A stretch of 64,000 bases of DNA from Psychrobacillus soli (lineage in GTDB: Bacteria > Bacillota > Bacilli > Bacillales_A > Planococcaceae): contig NZ_VDGG01000001.1 in NCBI RefSeq assembly GCF_006861775.1, forward strand, positions 1-64,000, in the 5' to 3' direction. The notes under the pieces are model-generated. The model had not been told where the DNA came from and did no database searches. It saw only the letters and a list, made by a program, of their open reading frames with translations. Position numbers and translations under genes: made by a program. This document shows, piece by piece, positions 55,577 to 64,000 of this stretch (positions within the stretch are counted from its first letter, which is position 1; every line of letters starts with the position of its first letter).

Positions 55577-56458
55577 GTGTCACAACAAATGAAAACAACT
55601 GTCGTTTATAAAAAAAATGAACAATTTGAAATAAAAGCAGATTTTTATCCCGCCTCTATACAGTTTGCTCCTGTCATTATTTATATTCATGGTGGGGGTC
55701 TATTTTGGGGATCTAGAGAAGATATGAAAGTTGACCAAGTAGAATTTTATTTGCAAGCAGGATTTAATGTATTTTCGATTGATTATCGTCTTGCACCTGA
55801 AACAAAAATTCCTGAGATCGTTACTGATATTTCAGATGCACTTGCTTGGCTAAAGCAGGAAGGTACACAACAGTTTGACTTTAATCCAGAAAAAGTAGCC
55901 GTGATTGGGGGCTCTGCTGGTGGCTATCTTGCCCTTTTATCTGGAACATTCGATATAATAAAACCACAAGCCATTGTCTCGTTTTATGGGTACGGCGATA
56001 TTACAGGAGAATGGGCATTAAAACCAAGCCCTCATTATCGAAAAATGACAGCAGTACCAAAAGAACTTGCTGACATGCTCGTATCAAATGAAGTAATTAC
56101 CGTTGGACCGATTCAAAAACGTTACGCCATCTATCTGTACGCAAGACAAAATGGTAATTGGATTGAAAAAATAAGTGATATGGATATAAAAGAGCTTCAG
56201 TCTTTTTGCCCTTTATATTCTGTAAATGCGGATTATCCACCTACACTTTTATTACATGGAACAATAGACGAAGATGTCCCATACGAGCAATCGGTATTCA
56301 TGTCCGAAGCATTGACGAAAGCCGGCGTAGAAAATCACTTGATCACTATTCCAAATGGCAAACATGTATTTGATGAAGATTGGCAAAGTGCGAGTGTGCA
56401 AAATGCATTTGATGATGTCATTCAGTTTCTAAAAAAGCACCTCCAAAAAGACAATTGA
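55577..56458 (+). CDS. alpha/beta hydrolase (esterase/lipase family)
   Basis: A protein of about 290 residues with the alpha/beta-hydrolase fold: oxyanion motif HGGGLFWG, nucleophile elbow GGSAGG, acid Asp in HGTIDEDVP and catalytic His in NGKHVFDED. It is typical of carboxylesterases of the HSL/BD-FAE type. The start is either GTG at 55577 or ATG at 55589; AAAGGTG lies upstream of both and fits neither ideally. It stands opposite to the flanking ureide genes, and no link to the pathway is evident. Confidence 0.85.
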   Translation: MSQQMKTTVVYKKNEQFEIKADFYPASIQFAPVIIYIHGGGLFWGSREDMKVDQVEFYLQAGFNVFSIDYRLAPETKIPEIVTDISDALAWLKQEGTQQFDFNPEKVAVIGGSAGGYLALLSGTFDIIKPQAIVSFYGYGDITGEWALKPSPHYRKMTAVPKELADMLVSNEVITVGPIQKRYAIYLYARQNGNWIEKISDMDIKELQSFCPLYSVNADYPPTLLLHGTIDEDVPYEQSVFMSEALTKAGVENHLITIPNGKHVFDEDWQSASVQNAFDDVIQFLKKHLQKDN

Positions 56459-56466
56459 TCCAAACC

Positions 56467-56508
56467 GAAAGAGGGTGTCCACTTAACTTTAGTGGAACAC
56501 CCTCTTTC
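56467..56508. terminator. bidirectional terminator
   Basis: Long perfect arms GAAAGAGGGTGT and ACACCCTCTTTC with inner CCACT/AGTGG lie between the convergent hydrolase and pucG genes. Confidence 0.82.
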
Positions 56509-56537
56509 GTTACTCATTTATAACTATATTACATGCT

Positions 56538-57812
56538 CTAAATAGTTATTTTATCTGCTTCTACTTTTACATTGACAAAATTCTGTAGTTTATATTCATC
56601 ATATACGTTTAATGCCGCCTGTAAGCTTTCTCCTCTATCAACATTAAAGCCTTTACGAATAAGCGTCCCTTCTAATGCTGAAAGAACATGAAGAATATTT
56701 TTCTTACGGGAACTATATCCCATCGCTCCAATTCTCCAAATTTTTCCGTGAAGAGGTCCAAAAGAACTGGCAATTTCAACTTCAAAGTCTTCTAACATCA
56801 TGGAACGTACCTCATCTCCATCAATTCCTGAAGGTATCTCAATTGCAGTAACAACAGGGAGCTTGTGCTTTTGATCACCAAATAATTCCAATCCCATTGC
56901 TTTAATTCCTGCAACTAATGCTTTTTCATTTAACTTATGACGGGCAAATCGGTTTTCAAGTCCTTCTTCAAGAATAATACGAAGACCCTCTCTTAAAGCA
57001 TATTGCATACTTGTCGCTTCCGTATGATGATTAAGACGGACAGGACTCCAATAATCTTGAAGCTGCGCTAAATCAAAATAATTACTCATAATTCGATTGT
57101 TCGAAAACTCGCTCTGAGACGTTTTTAAACCCAATTCAATACTTTTCCTTTTATTTATCACTTCTTCAATCCGATTGTTATAAGTAATTGGGGCTAATCC
57201 GGATGGAACAGATAAACATTTTTGCGTACCGCCAATAACTGCATCAATCTTTAGTTCATCCACCTTGAGGTCGACTCCCCCTAATGATGCTACAGCATCG
57301 ACAACTAACAGAACATCTGCATTTCGGCAAGCTTCTCCAATTTCCTTTAACGGTTGCATGCAGCTCGTTGAAGTTTCAGCATGAACAATGGCAACAATTT
57401 TTGGAGAAACCTCGTGTATCTTTTTGATAACTACTTCCGGGTCAAAAACCTCTCCCCAAGGAACCTCCATTGTCGTAACCTCTGCTCCATAACGCTGGCA
57501 GATTTCAGTTAAAAGATAGCCAAATCGACCGTATATTGGAACTAACACCTTATCTCCAGGTTCAATAATACTGCATAGGACAGCTTCGATACCTGCTCTG
57601 GAAGTTCCATCAACCGGGAATGCCCATTGATTATCAGTTTGAAATACAGCTCGGAGCATTTCCATTGTTTCATTCATGATATTCGTAAATGCCGGATCAA
57701 ATTGTCCTAAAATCGGGGCAGCCATCGCCCTTAATACTCTTGGATCTACTTCCACCGGCCCAGGTGTCATAATTGTTCTAAGCGGGACATTTAAATCTTT
57801 GTACTTTGTCAT
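56538..57812 (-). CDS. pucG: (S)-ureidoglycine-glyoxylate aminotransferase
   Basis: A 424-residue class V aminotransferase very similar to B. subtilis PucG: MTPGPVEVDPRVLRAM, VDGTSRAGIEAVL, PIYGRFGYLL, VDAVASLGG, PLP-binding Lys198 in GGTQKCLSVPSG, and LNHHTEATSMQYALREG. It transaminates ureidoglycine with glyoxylate to give oxalurate and glycine, bypassing AllE and AllD. ATG follows TAGGAG. It is monocistronic at the edge of the ureide island. Confidence 0.94.
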   Translation of the reverse strand: MTKYKDLNVPLRTIMTPGPVEVDPRVLRAMAAPILGQFDPAFTNIMNETMEMLRAVFQTDNQWAFPVDGTSRAGIEAVLCSIIEPGDKVLVPIYGRFGYLLTEICQRYGAEVTTMEVPWGEVFDPEVVIKKIHEVSPKIVAIVHAETSTSCMQPLKEIGEACRNADVLLVVDAVASLGGVDLKVDELKIDAVIGGTQKCLSVPSGLAPITYNNRIEEVINKRKSIELGLKTSQSEFSNNRIMSNYFDLAQLQDYWSPVRLNHHTEATSMQYALREGLRIILEEGLENRFARHKLNEKALVAGIKAMGLELFGDQKHKLPVVTAIEIPSGIDGDEVRSMMLEDFEVEIASSFGPLHGKIWRIGAMGYSSRKKNILHVLSALEGTLIRKGFNVDRGESLQAALNVYDEYKLQNFVNVKVEADKITI

Positions 57813-58312
57813 ATATCTTAACTCCTACTTTGAATTTATTTTAAATCAAATGAATAATTATGAAAGTATTTTCGATTAAACAATATCTTTTTTAAAAGTA
57901 ATAATTTATTTTAACAGGATAAACCGCTATAATCAACGGATAATTCAAAAAGTTAATTAATAATAGTTTCCAATTACACTAGATATTTATACACAAATTG
58001 TTATTAATATGCTATAAAATTAGACAAACCATTTCATTTTCTAAGTCAAAATTGATTAATTAAACCAAAATATCCATACTAAGAATTTTAAGGGAAGTAA
58101 ACAATATTAAGTAAAAAAAAGTCATCAATAAATGAAAAAATCACCCTATGCTATGATAGCCGTTAGGGTGATTGACTGCTCTTCAGCAATCTAAAATAAT
58201 TAAGTTTTATCCTACTATTAATCAGTATATAAACCATATTCTTTAAGTGGAACCCAGCCCTCGTTTTGATGATGGCTGGGTTAATGATAGAAGTTAGAAT
58301 AAGAATTACTAG
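57813..58312. other. intergenic region with two hairpins
   Basis: It holds the pucG upstream region and two hairpins at 58135-58173 and 58251-58282 that lie downstream of the beta-helix gene. No coding frame was recognised. Base composition changes here from AT-rich to clearly GC-richer at about 58.3 kb. Confidence 0.5.
58135..58173 (-). terminator. Rho-independent terminator downstream of the beta-helix gene
   Basis: Stem AATCACCCT/AGGGTGATT is followed by six T residues on the minus strand. A second hairpin, AACCCAGCC/GGCTGGGTT at 58251-58282, lies between it and the gene but lacks a T-run. Confidence 0.7.
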
Positions 58313-59848
58313 TTATTCAACTTTCACGCCGTTGATTCCGTCTGCTACTCTTAGCTTGGCTCCGTCAATGCCCTCGACTACATTTTCCACCAAGTTAAGG
58401 TCCTCCCCTGCATCAATCCTGATACCGTTAGTGGACTGTCGAATAACGTTGGACTCAATCTTGATGCCAGAAGGGATTCCTTTTCCCCGTCCGTCAGTAC
58501 CGCGATCCTCAGTGAGTAGAATGGCCCAGAACCCGTCAGTCCCTCCAGTGATGTGGTTACCGTGCAACTCCGTGCCCGGCCCATTACGAACCTCAATGCC
58601 GACCTTCGAATCCTCCCCAGCGGTGATCCAGTTGTCCTCTATAAGGGTGTCCGGAGTTCCTAGGATGACGAGGACTCCCTGACGGTTTCCAATCAGGTCG
58701 TTGGAGTGCACCCAGTTTCCAAATCCTGAGGCGTCATGTTTGTTCTTGACCCCTCCGGAATTGCCTAGCGCGATGCCTGCCCGCTGTCCGCCAACGACCG
58801 TGTTATCGCGTACCTCGTTCAGGTATTCACCTTCGCCATGCAGGTCAATGGCGTCGAGGTGGCTGCCAACAATGATGTTGTCCGCCACGAGATTGTTGTG
58901 CGTGGGGAACTGAAGCAGTATAGCGTGCCGCAGATGTCTGCCATCGAAGGTATTGCCGATGACCACATTGTGCCGGGAATCATTGGCGGCATCCGGGTCG
59001 TGTTGATTCCTTGAACCCTCGATAGCGATACCGTAGCCCTGTCCGCCGGGACCGATGCCAGTTGCTTCACTAATGTAGTTTCCAGAGAGGGTCACTTCAC
59101 AGCTGGCCTTGACCGATATACCATGGCGCTCGAACCTGCGGATGCCCAGGTTCTTCACCAGAATTTGGGAGCTACCTTTCCCTTCTTTGGCTCCGAGGTG
59201 AATCCCGTACATCGGGCCGCCACCTGCATCGTCATCTTCGGGATTGTCACCGAGTTTCCCCTCATAACGGGAGGTGATGGTGAAGTCAGCGACGACGACG
59301 TCGTTGACACCAGAGCCGCGGATCACTCGGCTATCATCCTCTCCGTCGAGCGAGGTCAGCAGGACTGTGCTCTCCTGGCCCTCACCGCGCAGGTCTACCC
59401 CGCTATGCAACACGATGTTCGTTGACTCGTCGTCCGGGTCAGTGGAGCGCAGGTCATATGTGCCGGCTGGGAGCAGGACTTCGTCACCCGGTTCAGCCGC
59501 GTACAGGGCTTCTCGGATGGCTGCTGCGTCGTCGTGTGAGTCCGGATCCGGATCTGCCCCAAAATCCGTAACATTCAGAGTCTTGCCCGTGGCCGGACCC
59601 GGTGTCGGTACCTCAATCGGCTTGCCAGACCGGTCCACCAAGCCTGGGAGCTGCCAGTCACCTTGCTCGGATGGTGCAGGTTCTACGCCTTTATCACTCT
59701 CGGACGGTGGACGTTCTACAGCTTCATCGCTCTCTACCGGTCCGTCGGATTTCTCGACGGTGCATGCGGTCAAGAGGACCATTAGACCAAGGGCCACCCA
59801 CCATATATGTGCCACCCCTCGCCGGCTGTTTCGAACAGATTCCTTCAT
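58313..59848 (-). CDS. secreted right-handed beta-helix lipoprotein
   Basis: About 511 residues. A basic N-terminus and membrane segment end in the lipobox LLTAC (Cys29). An acidic low-complexity linker and a pectate-lyase-3-like start (NVTDFGADPDPDSHDDAAAIREAL) follow. A long parallel beta-helix with NNLVADNIIVG, NEVRDNTVVGG and IEDNWITAG turns comes next. Such proteins bind or cleave acidic polysaccharides; catalytic residues could not be identified. The ATG at 59848 follows GGAAGTGAG. GC content is well above the flanking genes. Confidence 0.82.
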   Translation of the reverse strand: MKESVRNSRRGVAHIWWVALGLMVLLTACTVEKSDGPVESDEAVERPPSESDKGVEPAPSEQGDWQLPGLVDRSGKPIEVPTPGPATGKTLNVTDFGADPDPDSHDDAAAIREALYAAEPGDEVLLPAGTYDLRSTDPDDESTNIVLHSGVDLRGEGQESTVLLTSLDGEDDSRVIRGSGVNDVVVADFTITSRYEGKLGDNPEDDDAGGGPMYGIHLGAKEGKGSSQILVKNLGIRRFERHGISVKASCEVTLSGNYISEATGIGPGGQGYGIAIEGSRNQHDPDAANDSRHNVVIGNTFDGRHLRHAILLQFPTHNNLVADNIIVGSHLDAIDLHGEGEYLNEVRDNTVVGGQRAGIALGNSGGVKNKHDASGFGNWVHSNDLIGNRQGVLVILGTPDTLIEDNWITAGEDSKVGIEVRNGPGTELHGNHITGGTDGFWAILLTEDRGTDGRGKGIPSGIKIESNVIRQSTNGIRIDAGEDLNLVENVVEGIDGAKLRVADGINGVKVE

Positions 59849-59909
59849 CAAACATCTCACTTCCTTTCTGCACTCTTTTCGTCCCTCTCGTTGCACATGA
59901 GGTGACGAG

Positions 59910-59940
59910 AAAAGCGGTGAGCCCACTCGCTCACCGCCTT
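59910..59940 (-). terminator. terminator between the GH3 and beta-helix genes
   Basis: A GC-rich stem GCGGTGAGC/GCTCACCGC is followed by four T residues on the minus strand. Confidence 0.75.
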
Positions 59941-60002
59941 TGGGATGCCTCGACGCCCCCTACCAGGCCGTCGACTTCATCCCACAGCTAGGGGCCAACC
60001 GA

Positions 60003-62855
60003 TTAGAGTTCCCCTTTCCATTGTTGTTGCCATTTTTGTTGCCATTTTTGTAGCCATTGGTGTAGCCATTGGTTGTGGCCATAGTTGTTGTCGCCATTGT
60101 TACCATTGTTGTTGTCTTTGTTATCGCCATTGTTACCATTGTTGTTGTCTTTGTTGTCGCCATTGTTACCATTGTTGTTGTCTTTGTTATCGCCATTGTT
60201 ACCATTGTTGTTGTCTTTGTTGTCGCCGTTGTTACCATTGTTGTTGTCTTTGTTGTCGCCGTTGTTACCTTTGTTGTTGTCTTTGTTGTCGCCGTTGTTA
60301 CCTTTGTTGTTGTCTTTGTTGTCGGAGTTGTTACCATTGTTGTTGTCTTTGTTGTCGCCGTTGTTACCTTTGTTGTTGTCTTTGTTGTCGCCATTGTTAC
60401 CATTGTTGTTGTCTTTGTTGTTGCCATTGTTATCTTTGCCGTTGTCCTTGTTAAGTTTGAAGTTCAACGGGATGTCTTTTTCCAACGGAGTGTCTGCAGA
60501 GGAACCACCCACATGTATGCGGTATTTTCCATCAACAGTAGCCCACTGGCCATCAGCCCAGTTCGCTAGGTTGTCCGGTTCTGCCGGAATGAAGTAAGAG
60601 AACGGGTGGTTGGAGTCTGCCTGTTTAATTCTTACAGTCATGAGTTGGCTCTCACCTGGTTCAAGGTCAATTTTCTCGAAGTTGACAAGTCGCTTGGTCG
60701 GTTGCCCCGCCTCGTCCGGCAGTGTCATGTAGACCTGTGCCGCTTCTTTGCCGGCAACGTCACCAGTGTTCGTGATTGTGAAGGACACGTCAATACCGGA
60801 TAACGAACCGTTATTGCCTTTGCCTTCATCGTGGACCTCTTTCACCTTAAGATCATCATACTCGAAAGTCGTATACGATAGACCGTATCCAAATGGGAAG
60901 ACTGGCTTCACATCGTTTGCTTCATACCAGCGGTAGCCCATCTCTAGACCTTCCGTGTACTTGGCGATTAGCTGGTCAGAACCGTCACCGTATGCGCCTG
61001 GTCCGCCTGCCTTGCCAGTATCTTGACGCGTTCCCGGGAACTGCTCCTCAGTCGCGAAGGCAGCTTCTCGCTCGGTCGCCCCGAATGTCATAGGTAGCTT
61101 TCCGGAAGGATTTACTTTACCGTAAAGCAAGTTGGCCACAGCATTTCCATCTTCCATACCTGGGAACCAAGCTTCAAGCACAGCAGGTACTTCATCCAGC
61201 CACGGCATTAGCACCGTACCAGAAGTCTTTAAGACCACAGCGGTGTGCTCCGCGTTTGCCTCCAAGACTGCATCAATTAGCGGCTCCTGCTCCACCCAAT
61301 CCTCTCGGTCCTGGTTTGTATCAAGGTCGATAGCCGGGAATCCTAGGGTATCACGGTCCACAGTCTCATGAGGGTTGTCGCCTAACATTAGAAGCACAAC
61401 GTCAGACTCAGCAGCAAGCTTAGCGGCAGCCTTCGGGTCACGGCCATCATTGTATGTTACTTCAGTGTCATAGCCTAGCTCCTCTATGACGTTCTCTAGT
61501 CCTTCTTGCGGAGTGACCGTGTAAGGAGCATTTACGTTCTCATTATTGTCTCGAATGGAGCGCGGGGACATCTTTGCCTCACCAGCAAACCATTCAACAC
61601 CAATCAGTGCGATAGACTCCGGTTCACCGTCAAGTGGCAGGAAGTTATTTTCGTTCTTAAGCAGTACGGCCCCTTCTTCAGCCATCTTTCTTGCACTGTC
61701 ACCATTAGCAATCGGATCCACGATTTCTGGTAGGAACTCATCGTAAGGCTCATCCATATGACCATACTCGATCATCTTAATGTAGCGCGGACGAAGAAGA
61801 TTGTCGATGTCGTCCTCTGTCACCTCACCTGAATCAAGGGCATCCTGGATTATCTCTTCCGTGTAGTACTGTGGTGCCCAGTCGAGCTCAACATTCGTGC
61901 CTGCCTTGATGGCAGCAACTGTGTCGTGAATTGCTCGACGGTCACTCATGACGTACCCGTCAAAGCCCCAGTTGTCCCGCAGGGCATCTTGTAGCAATTC
62001 AGAGCTATCACAAGCATATGTGCCGTTAACGTCCGGGAATGAACACATCACTGAGGCTGGATCAGCATCCTTGACGGTCATCTCGAAAGGCAGCATGTAC
62101 AGTTCGTTCATAGCCTTTGAGGGAACCTGGACACCCATCGTCCATCGCTCAGTCTCCTGCTCATTGCCGGCCAAGTGCTTAAGCTGGGCCTGAACTCCTT
62201 GGGCCTGGATGCCTTTGACCTGCTCGGTCGCCAGAATACCAGTCAAGTATGGGTCCTCACTGAAATATTCATAGTTACGCCCACCGTATGGGTGACGAAT
62301 AAGGTTCATACCTGGTCCGAGCAACACGTGATGCGCGAAGGCGCGTGTCTCCTCGCCGAGAATTCTACCTGCCTCGTAGTTCAGCTCGCGGTCGAAAGTC
62401 GCAGCCAACGCTGGGGTAGACGGTAGCCCCGTCGCCTCAGGGTCATTACCACAGGATCCACCCTTCACGCCTGTACCACCGTTGGTCATTCGGATTGTAG
62501 GGATGCCTAGCTCCTCGATTCCACGGATCTGACGGCCAGTGTCTTGCCATTCGCACCCAGGCAAGGTACCCTCTGGCGCAAATTCACCGTTCTGATACTT
62601 ACTAGTACCACCCTTGTTGATAACAACCGTCTCACCAGTGTCATTCTCATTGAAGCGCGAAATGGCAATTTGCTGGATTTTCTGCTCCATCGTCAGCTCC
62701 TCGATAAGCAGCTCTGTGCGCTTCTCAGCAGATAGCTGGGTGTTCATCCAAGGGTTGTTCCTTTCTGTTCCATCGTTCATCGCGTTAGCAGGATTTACTA
62801 ACGAAGACATGGAAATCGTTGCTGTTAAAAAAATTGAACTAATTCGTTTTATCAT
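60003..62855 (-). CDS. secreted glycoside hydrolase family 3 protein with C-terminal asparagine-rich repeats
   Basis: A 950-residue protein. It has a signal peptide (cleavage near NPANA, about residue 25) and a GH3 catalytic domain with GGRNYEYFSEDP, KHLAGNEQETER and the nucleophile Asp305 in VMSDRRA, where most GH3 enzymes have SDW. A GH3 C-terminal domain and a fibronectin-like domain (FGYGLSYTTFEYDDL, TITNTGDVAGKEAAQVY) follow. Nine 11-residue repeats NGDNKDNNNGN and a Trp-rich tail complete it. It should act as an exo-beta-glycosidase outside the cell. The tail may result from a frameshift. ATG follows GGGAG. Confidence 0.88.
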   Translation of the reverse strand: MIKRISSIFLTATISMSSLVNPANAMNDGTERNNPWMNTQLSAEKRTELLIEELTMEQKIQQIAISRFNENDTGETVVINKGGTSKYQNGEFAPEGTLPGCEWQDTGRQIRGIEELGIPTIRMTNGGTGVKGGSCGNDPEATGLPSTPALAATFDRELNYEAGRILGEETRAFAHHVLLGPGMNLIRHPYGGRNYEYFSEDPYLTGILATEQVKGIQAQGVQAQLKHLAGNEQETERWTMGVQVPSKAMNELYMLPFEMTVKDADPASVMCSFPDVNGTYACDSSELLQDALRDNWGFDGYVMSDRRAIHDTVAAIKAGTNVELDWAPQYYTEEIIQDALDSGEVTEDDIDNLLRPRYIKMIEYGHMDEPYDEFLPEIVDPIANGDSARKMAEEGAVLLKNENNFLPLDGEPESIALIGVEWFAGEAKMSPRSIRDNNENVNAPYTVTPQEGLENVIEELGYDTEVTYNDGRDPKAAAKLAAESDVVLLMLGDNPHETVDRDTLGFPAIDLDTNQDREDWVEQEPLIDAVLEANAEHTAVVLKTSGTVLMPWLDEVPAVLEAWFPGMEDGNAVANLLYGKVNPSGKLPMTFGATEREAAFATEEQFPGTRQDTGKAGGPGAYGDGSDQLIAKYTEGLEMGYRWYEANDVKPVFPFGYGLSYTTFEYDDLKVKEVHDEGKGNNGSLSGIDVSFTITNTGDVAGKEAAQVYMTLPDEAGQPTKRLVNFEKIDLEPGESQLMTVRIKQADSNHPFSYFIPAEPDNLANWADGQWATVDGKYRIHVGGSSADTPLEKDIPLNFKLNKDNGKDNNGNNKDNNNGNNGDNKDNNKGNNGDNKDNNNGNNSDNKDNNKGNNGDNKDNNKGNNGDNKDNNNGNNGDNKDNNNGNNGDNKDNNNGNNGDNKDNNNGNNGDNKDNNNGNNGDNNYGHNQWLHQWLQKWQQKWQQQWKGEL
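60084..60430 (-). repeat. 33-base tandem repeat inside the GH3 gene
   Basis: At least nine in-frame copies of a 33-base unit encode NGDNK-DNN(N/K)GN. Substitutions between units are few. Being a multiple of three, unit gain or loss would not change the frame. Confidence 0.9.
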
Positions 62856-63607
62856 CTTAATTCTCCCTTACTATCTATTTGTCAATTATTATTTTAATAT
62901 AATTATTTTTATCAACTTGCTCTCTCCCTTGCTAACTATTCCATGTATCAGTATAGAGGAAAAATATTACACTAGCATGAACGTTAAATTACAGAATCAT
63001 AACAAAAAACACGATATTAGTAACACTCCTAAAGTCCTTAAAATGGTATTCAAACACTGTAAAAAGCAATGATTTGCAAAATAAACGATTAAAATGATTC
63101 TAAATAATCATTATTAAAAATATAATAAAATTAGAGGGAAGAACTTCAATTTATCAAATAAGAGTAGTTACTATAAATAATTACAAATCCAATCGAAGGT
63201 GACATGTAATGAATGAAATAAGTATTAACCCTTATTTGTATGTACATTTGGTAAGAGGCTTTAAATATGGATTAAATGGAAGTAATAGAAGCTTTATAGT
63301 TAAATGGAGAATTGGCTATAACATCATCGGCATCTTTTCATACAAGTAACGCACAAAACTTTACATGTGTAGAGTGTATGATTTCATCTTTGCTAAAACA
63401 GAGCGACATCCGGTTATCCTATAGTAATTAAGACGGCATAATCAATAGTAGCAATACTGCTTGCTCTTACAAACTTAAATCTCAAATTAAGTAGACACAT
63501 GTATCTCACTTCCTGCAAGGACCGAGTAGCACTGGACATGCAACAAATTCTAAGAGAATGTGAGTATTTTCATTGAAAGGACATTTTTATCGCACTTTTC
63601 TTTTCAC
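62856..63607. other. AT-rich intergenic region
   Basis: It holds the upstream region of the GH3 gene and otherwise no recognised gene or RNA. A 46-codon frame at 63209-63349 on the plus strand has an AAGGTGA site but no recognisable product. Confidence 0.45.
63209..63349 (+). CDS. doubtful small protein, 46 codons
   Basis: Frame MNEISINPYLYVHLV...GIFSYK starts at an ATG behind AAGGTGA. It has no known motif and no neighbours on its strand. It could be chance. Confidence 0.2.
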   Translation: MNEISINPYLYVHLVRGFKYGLNGSNRSFIVKWRIGYNIIGIFSYK

Positions 63608-63650
63608 AAAAAAACTCCACCATTAACAAAAAAGTTAATGGTGGAGTTAA
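63608..63650 (-). terminator. terminator of the chemotaxis receptor gene
   Basis: A perfect 15-bp stem AACTCCACCATTAAC/GTTAATGGTGGAGTT is followed by seven T residues on the minus strand, about 90 bases after the receptor stop. Confidence 0.88.
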
Positions 63651-63741
63651 CTAAGTTATTTCATCATGCCGACTGTTAGCTGAAGTTATTTCTTTATGTT
63701 TCCAGTATCGATTATATTAAACTATCTGTACATCTAATCAT

Positions 63742-64000
63742 CTATAACTTAAAATGTCTGACTAAATCATTTAGCTCTTCAGCTAATTTTGCTAGTTGAC
63801 CAGATCCTCCAGCCACTTCTTCCATAATACTGCTTATTTGTTGAGAAGATGCAGATGTTTGTTCAACACCGGCTGCGGATTCTTCCGAAACGGAAGCAAT
63901 TTCTTCAATTGCTCCATTCATCTCCTGTGCATTTGCTGCAATTTCAGTTAAGTTTTCAGCAATAGTTGTAATACTATAAACCATTTCTGTTACAGCTTCA
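63742..64000 (-). CDS. methyl-accepting chemotaxis protein, C-terminal part
   Basis: The C-terminal end of a chemoreceptor. It has the heptad-rich methylation helix NAQEMNGAIEEIASVSEESAAGVEQTSASSQQISS and the ending LNDLVRHFKL, usual for Bacillus-type receptors. The frame is open at the window edge (EAVTEM..), so the sensor, HAMP and tip regions lie outside. The ligand cannot be inferred. Confidence 0.88.
   Translation of the reverse strand, partial: EAVTEMVYSITTIAENLTEIAANAQEMNGAIEEIASVSEESAAGVEQTSASSQQISSIMEEVAGGSGQLAKLAEELNDLVRHFKL

Noticed and set aside
58313-59926. N-terminally longer version of the beta-helix protein
   Set aside because: The extra 26 residues are charged, precede the signal sequence and lack a ribosome site; the ATG at 59848 is better.
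60084-60430. 33-base repeats resembling a CRISPR array
   Set aside because: The units are directly adjacent without spacers and encode an in-frame protein repeat of the GH3 enzyme.
59945-60597. Long open frames on the opposite strand and neighbouring frame of the asparagine-rich repeat
   Set aside because: Low-complexity shadows of the 33-base repeat (cysteine-, valine- and leucine-rich strings) without start signals.

Overview
The window looks like the chromosome of a low-GC Gram-positive spore-former of the Bacillaceae/Planococcaceae type. The reasons are AGGAGG-type ribosome sites, frequent TTG and GTG starts, strong Rho-independent terminators, an S-box leader, an S-layer (SLH) protein, and close relatives of Bacillus subtilis PatA, PucG, PucR and YvbK. 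The species cannot be named from the sequence alone.

1-10 kb holds mixed housekeeping and accessory genes. At the left edge a leftward leader RNA carries a SAM (S-box) riboswitch with its own terminator, followed directly by a cobalamin riboswitch with its own terminator. Their target gene lies off the window and is separated from the leader by at least 227 bases of a dispersed repeat. Then come a short-chain dehydrogenase, a membrane GGDEF protein, a YcdB/YcdC-SLH surface protein, a DUF1292 protein, an EcsC protein, a lone tRNA-Val, a GNAT acetyltransferase, and a divergent LysR/MFS pair.

10-25 kb is a catabolic region. A spermidine/putrescine-type ABC transporter is co-directional with an L-lactate dehydrogenase gene. 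Divergent from it are an IclR regulator, a PatA-type aminotransferase and a GlcD-type FAD oxidase. Next is a CBS-PAS-AAA+ sigma-54 activator, which precedes a clear -24/-12 promoter driving an Fe-alcohol dehydrogenase and a methylmalonate-semialdehyde-dehydrogenase-type enzyme. The substrate is unknown; oxidation of a small hydroxy acid or amino alcohol to an acyl-CoA is a reasonable inference.

26-58 kb is a large ureide (allantoin) utilisation island: four allantoinases in two pairs, AllC, a second M20 amidohydrolase, AllE, two tandem AllD genes, the FdrA/AllG/AllH oxamate carbamoyltransferase set, carbamate kinase, three NCS1 permeases, one NCS2 permease, two PucR regulators, a RidA protein and PucG. 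Together they would take allantoin to allantoate, ureidoglycine, ureidoglycolate and oxalurate, then to oxamate plus carbamoyl phosphate, with ATP made by carbamate kinase. PucG offers a transamination branch. No urate oxidase or xanthine dehydrogenase is visible. The allantoinase pair plus permease and PucR occurs twice (39.4-45.5 kb and 49.1-55.0 kb). Two inverted copies of a roughly 700-base repeat flank the 26.1-47.2 kb part.

58.3-62.9 kb is a visibly GC-richer segment with a secreted beta-helix lipoprotein and a secreted GH3 glycosidase, the latter ending in 11-residue repeats. It is probably acquired. The window ends inside a chemotaxis receptor gene.
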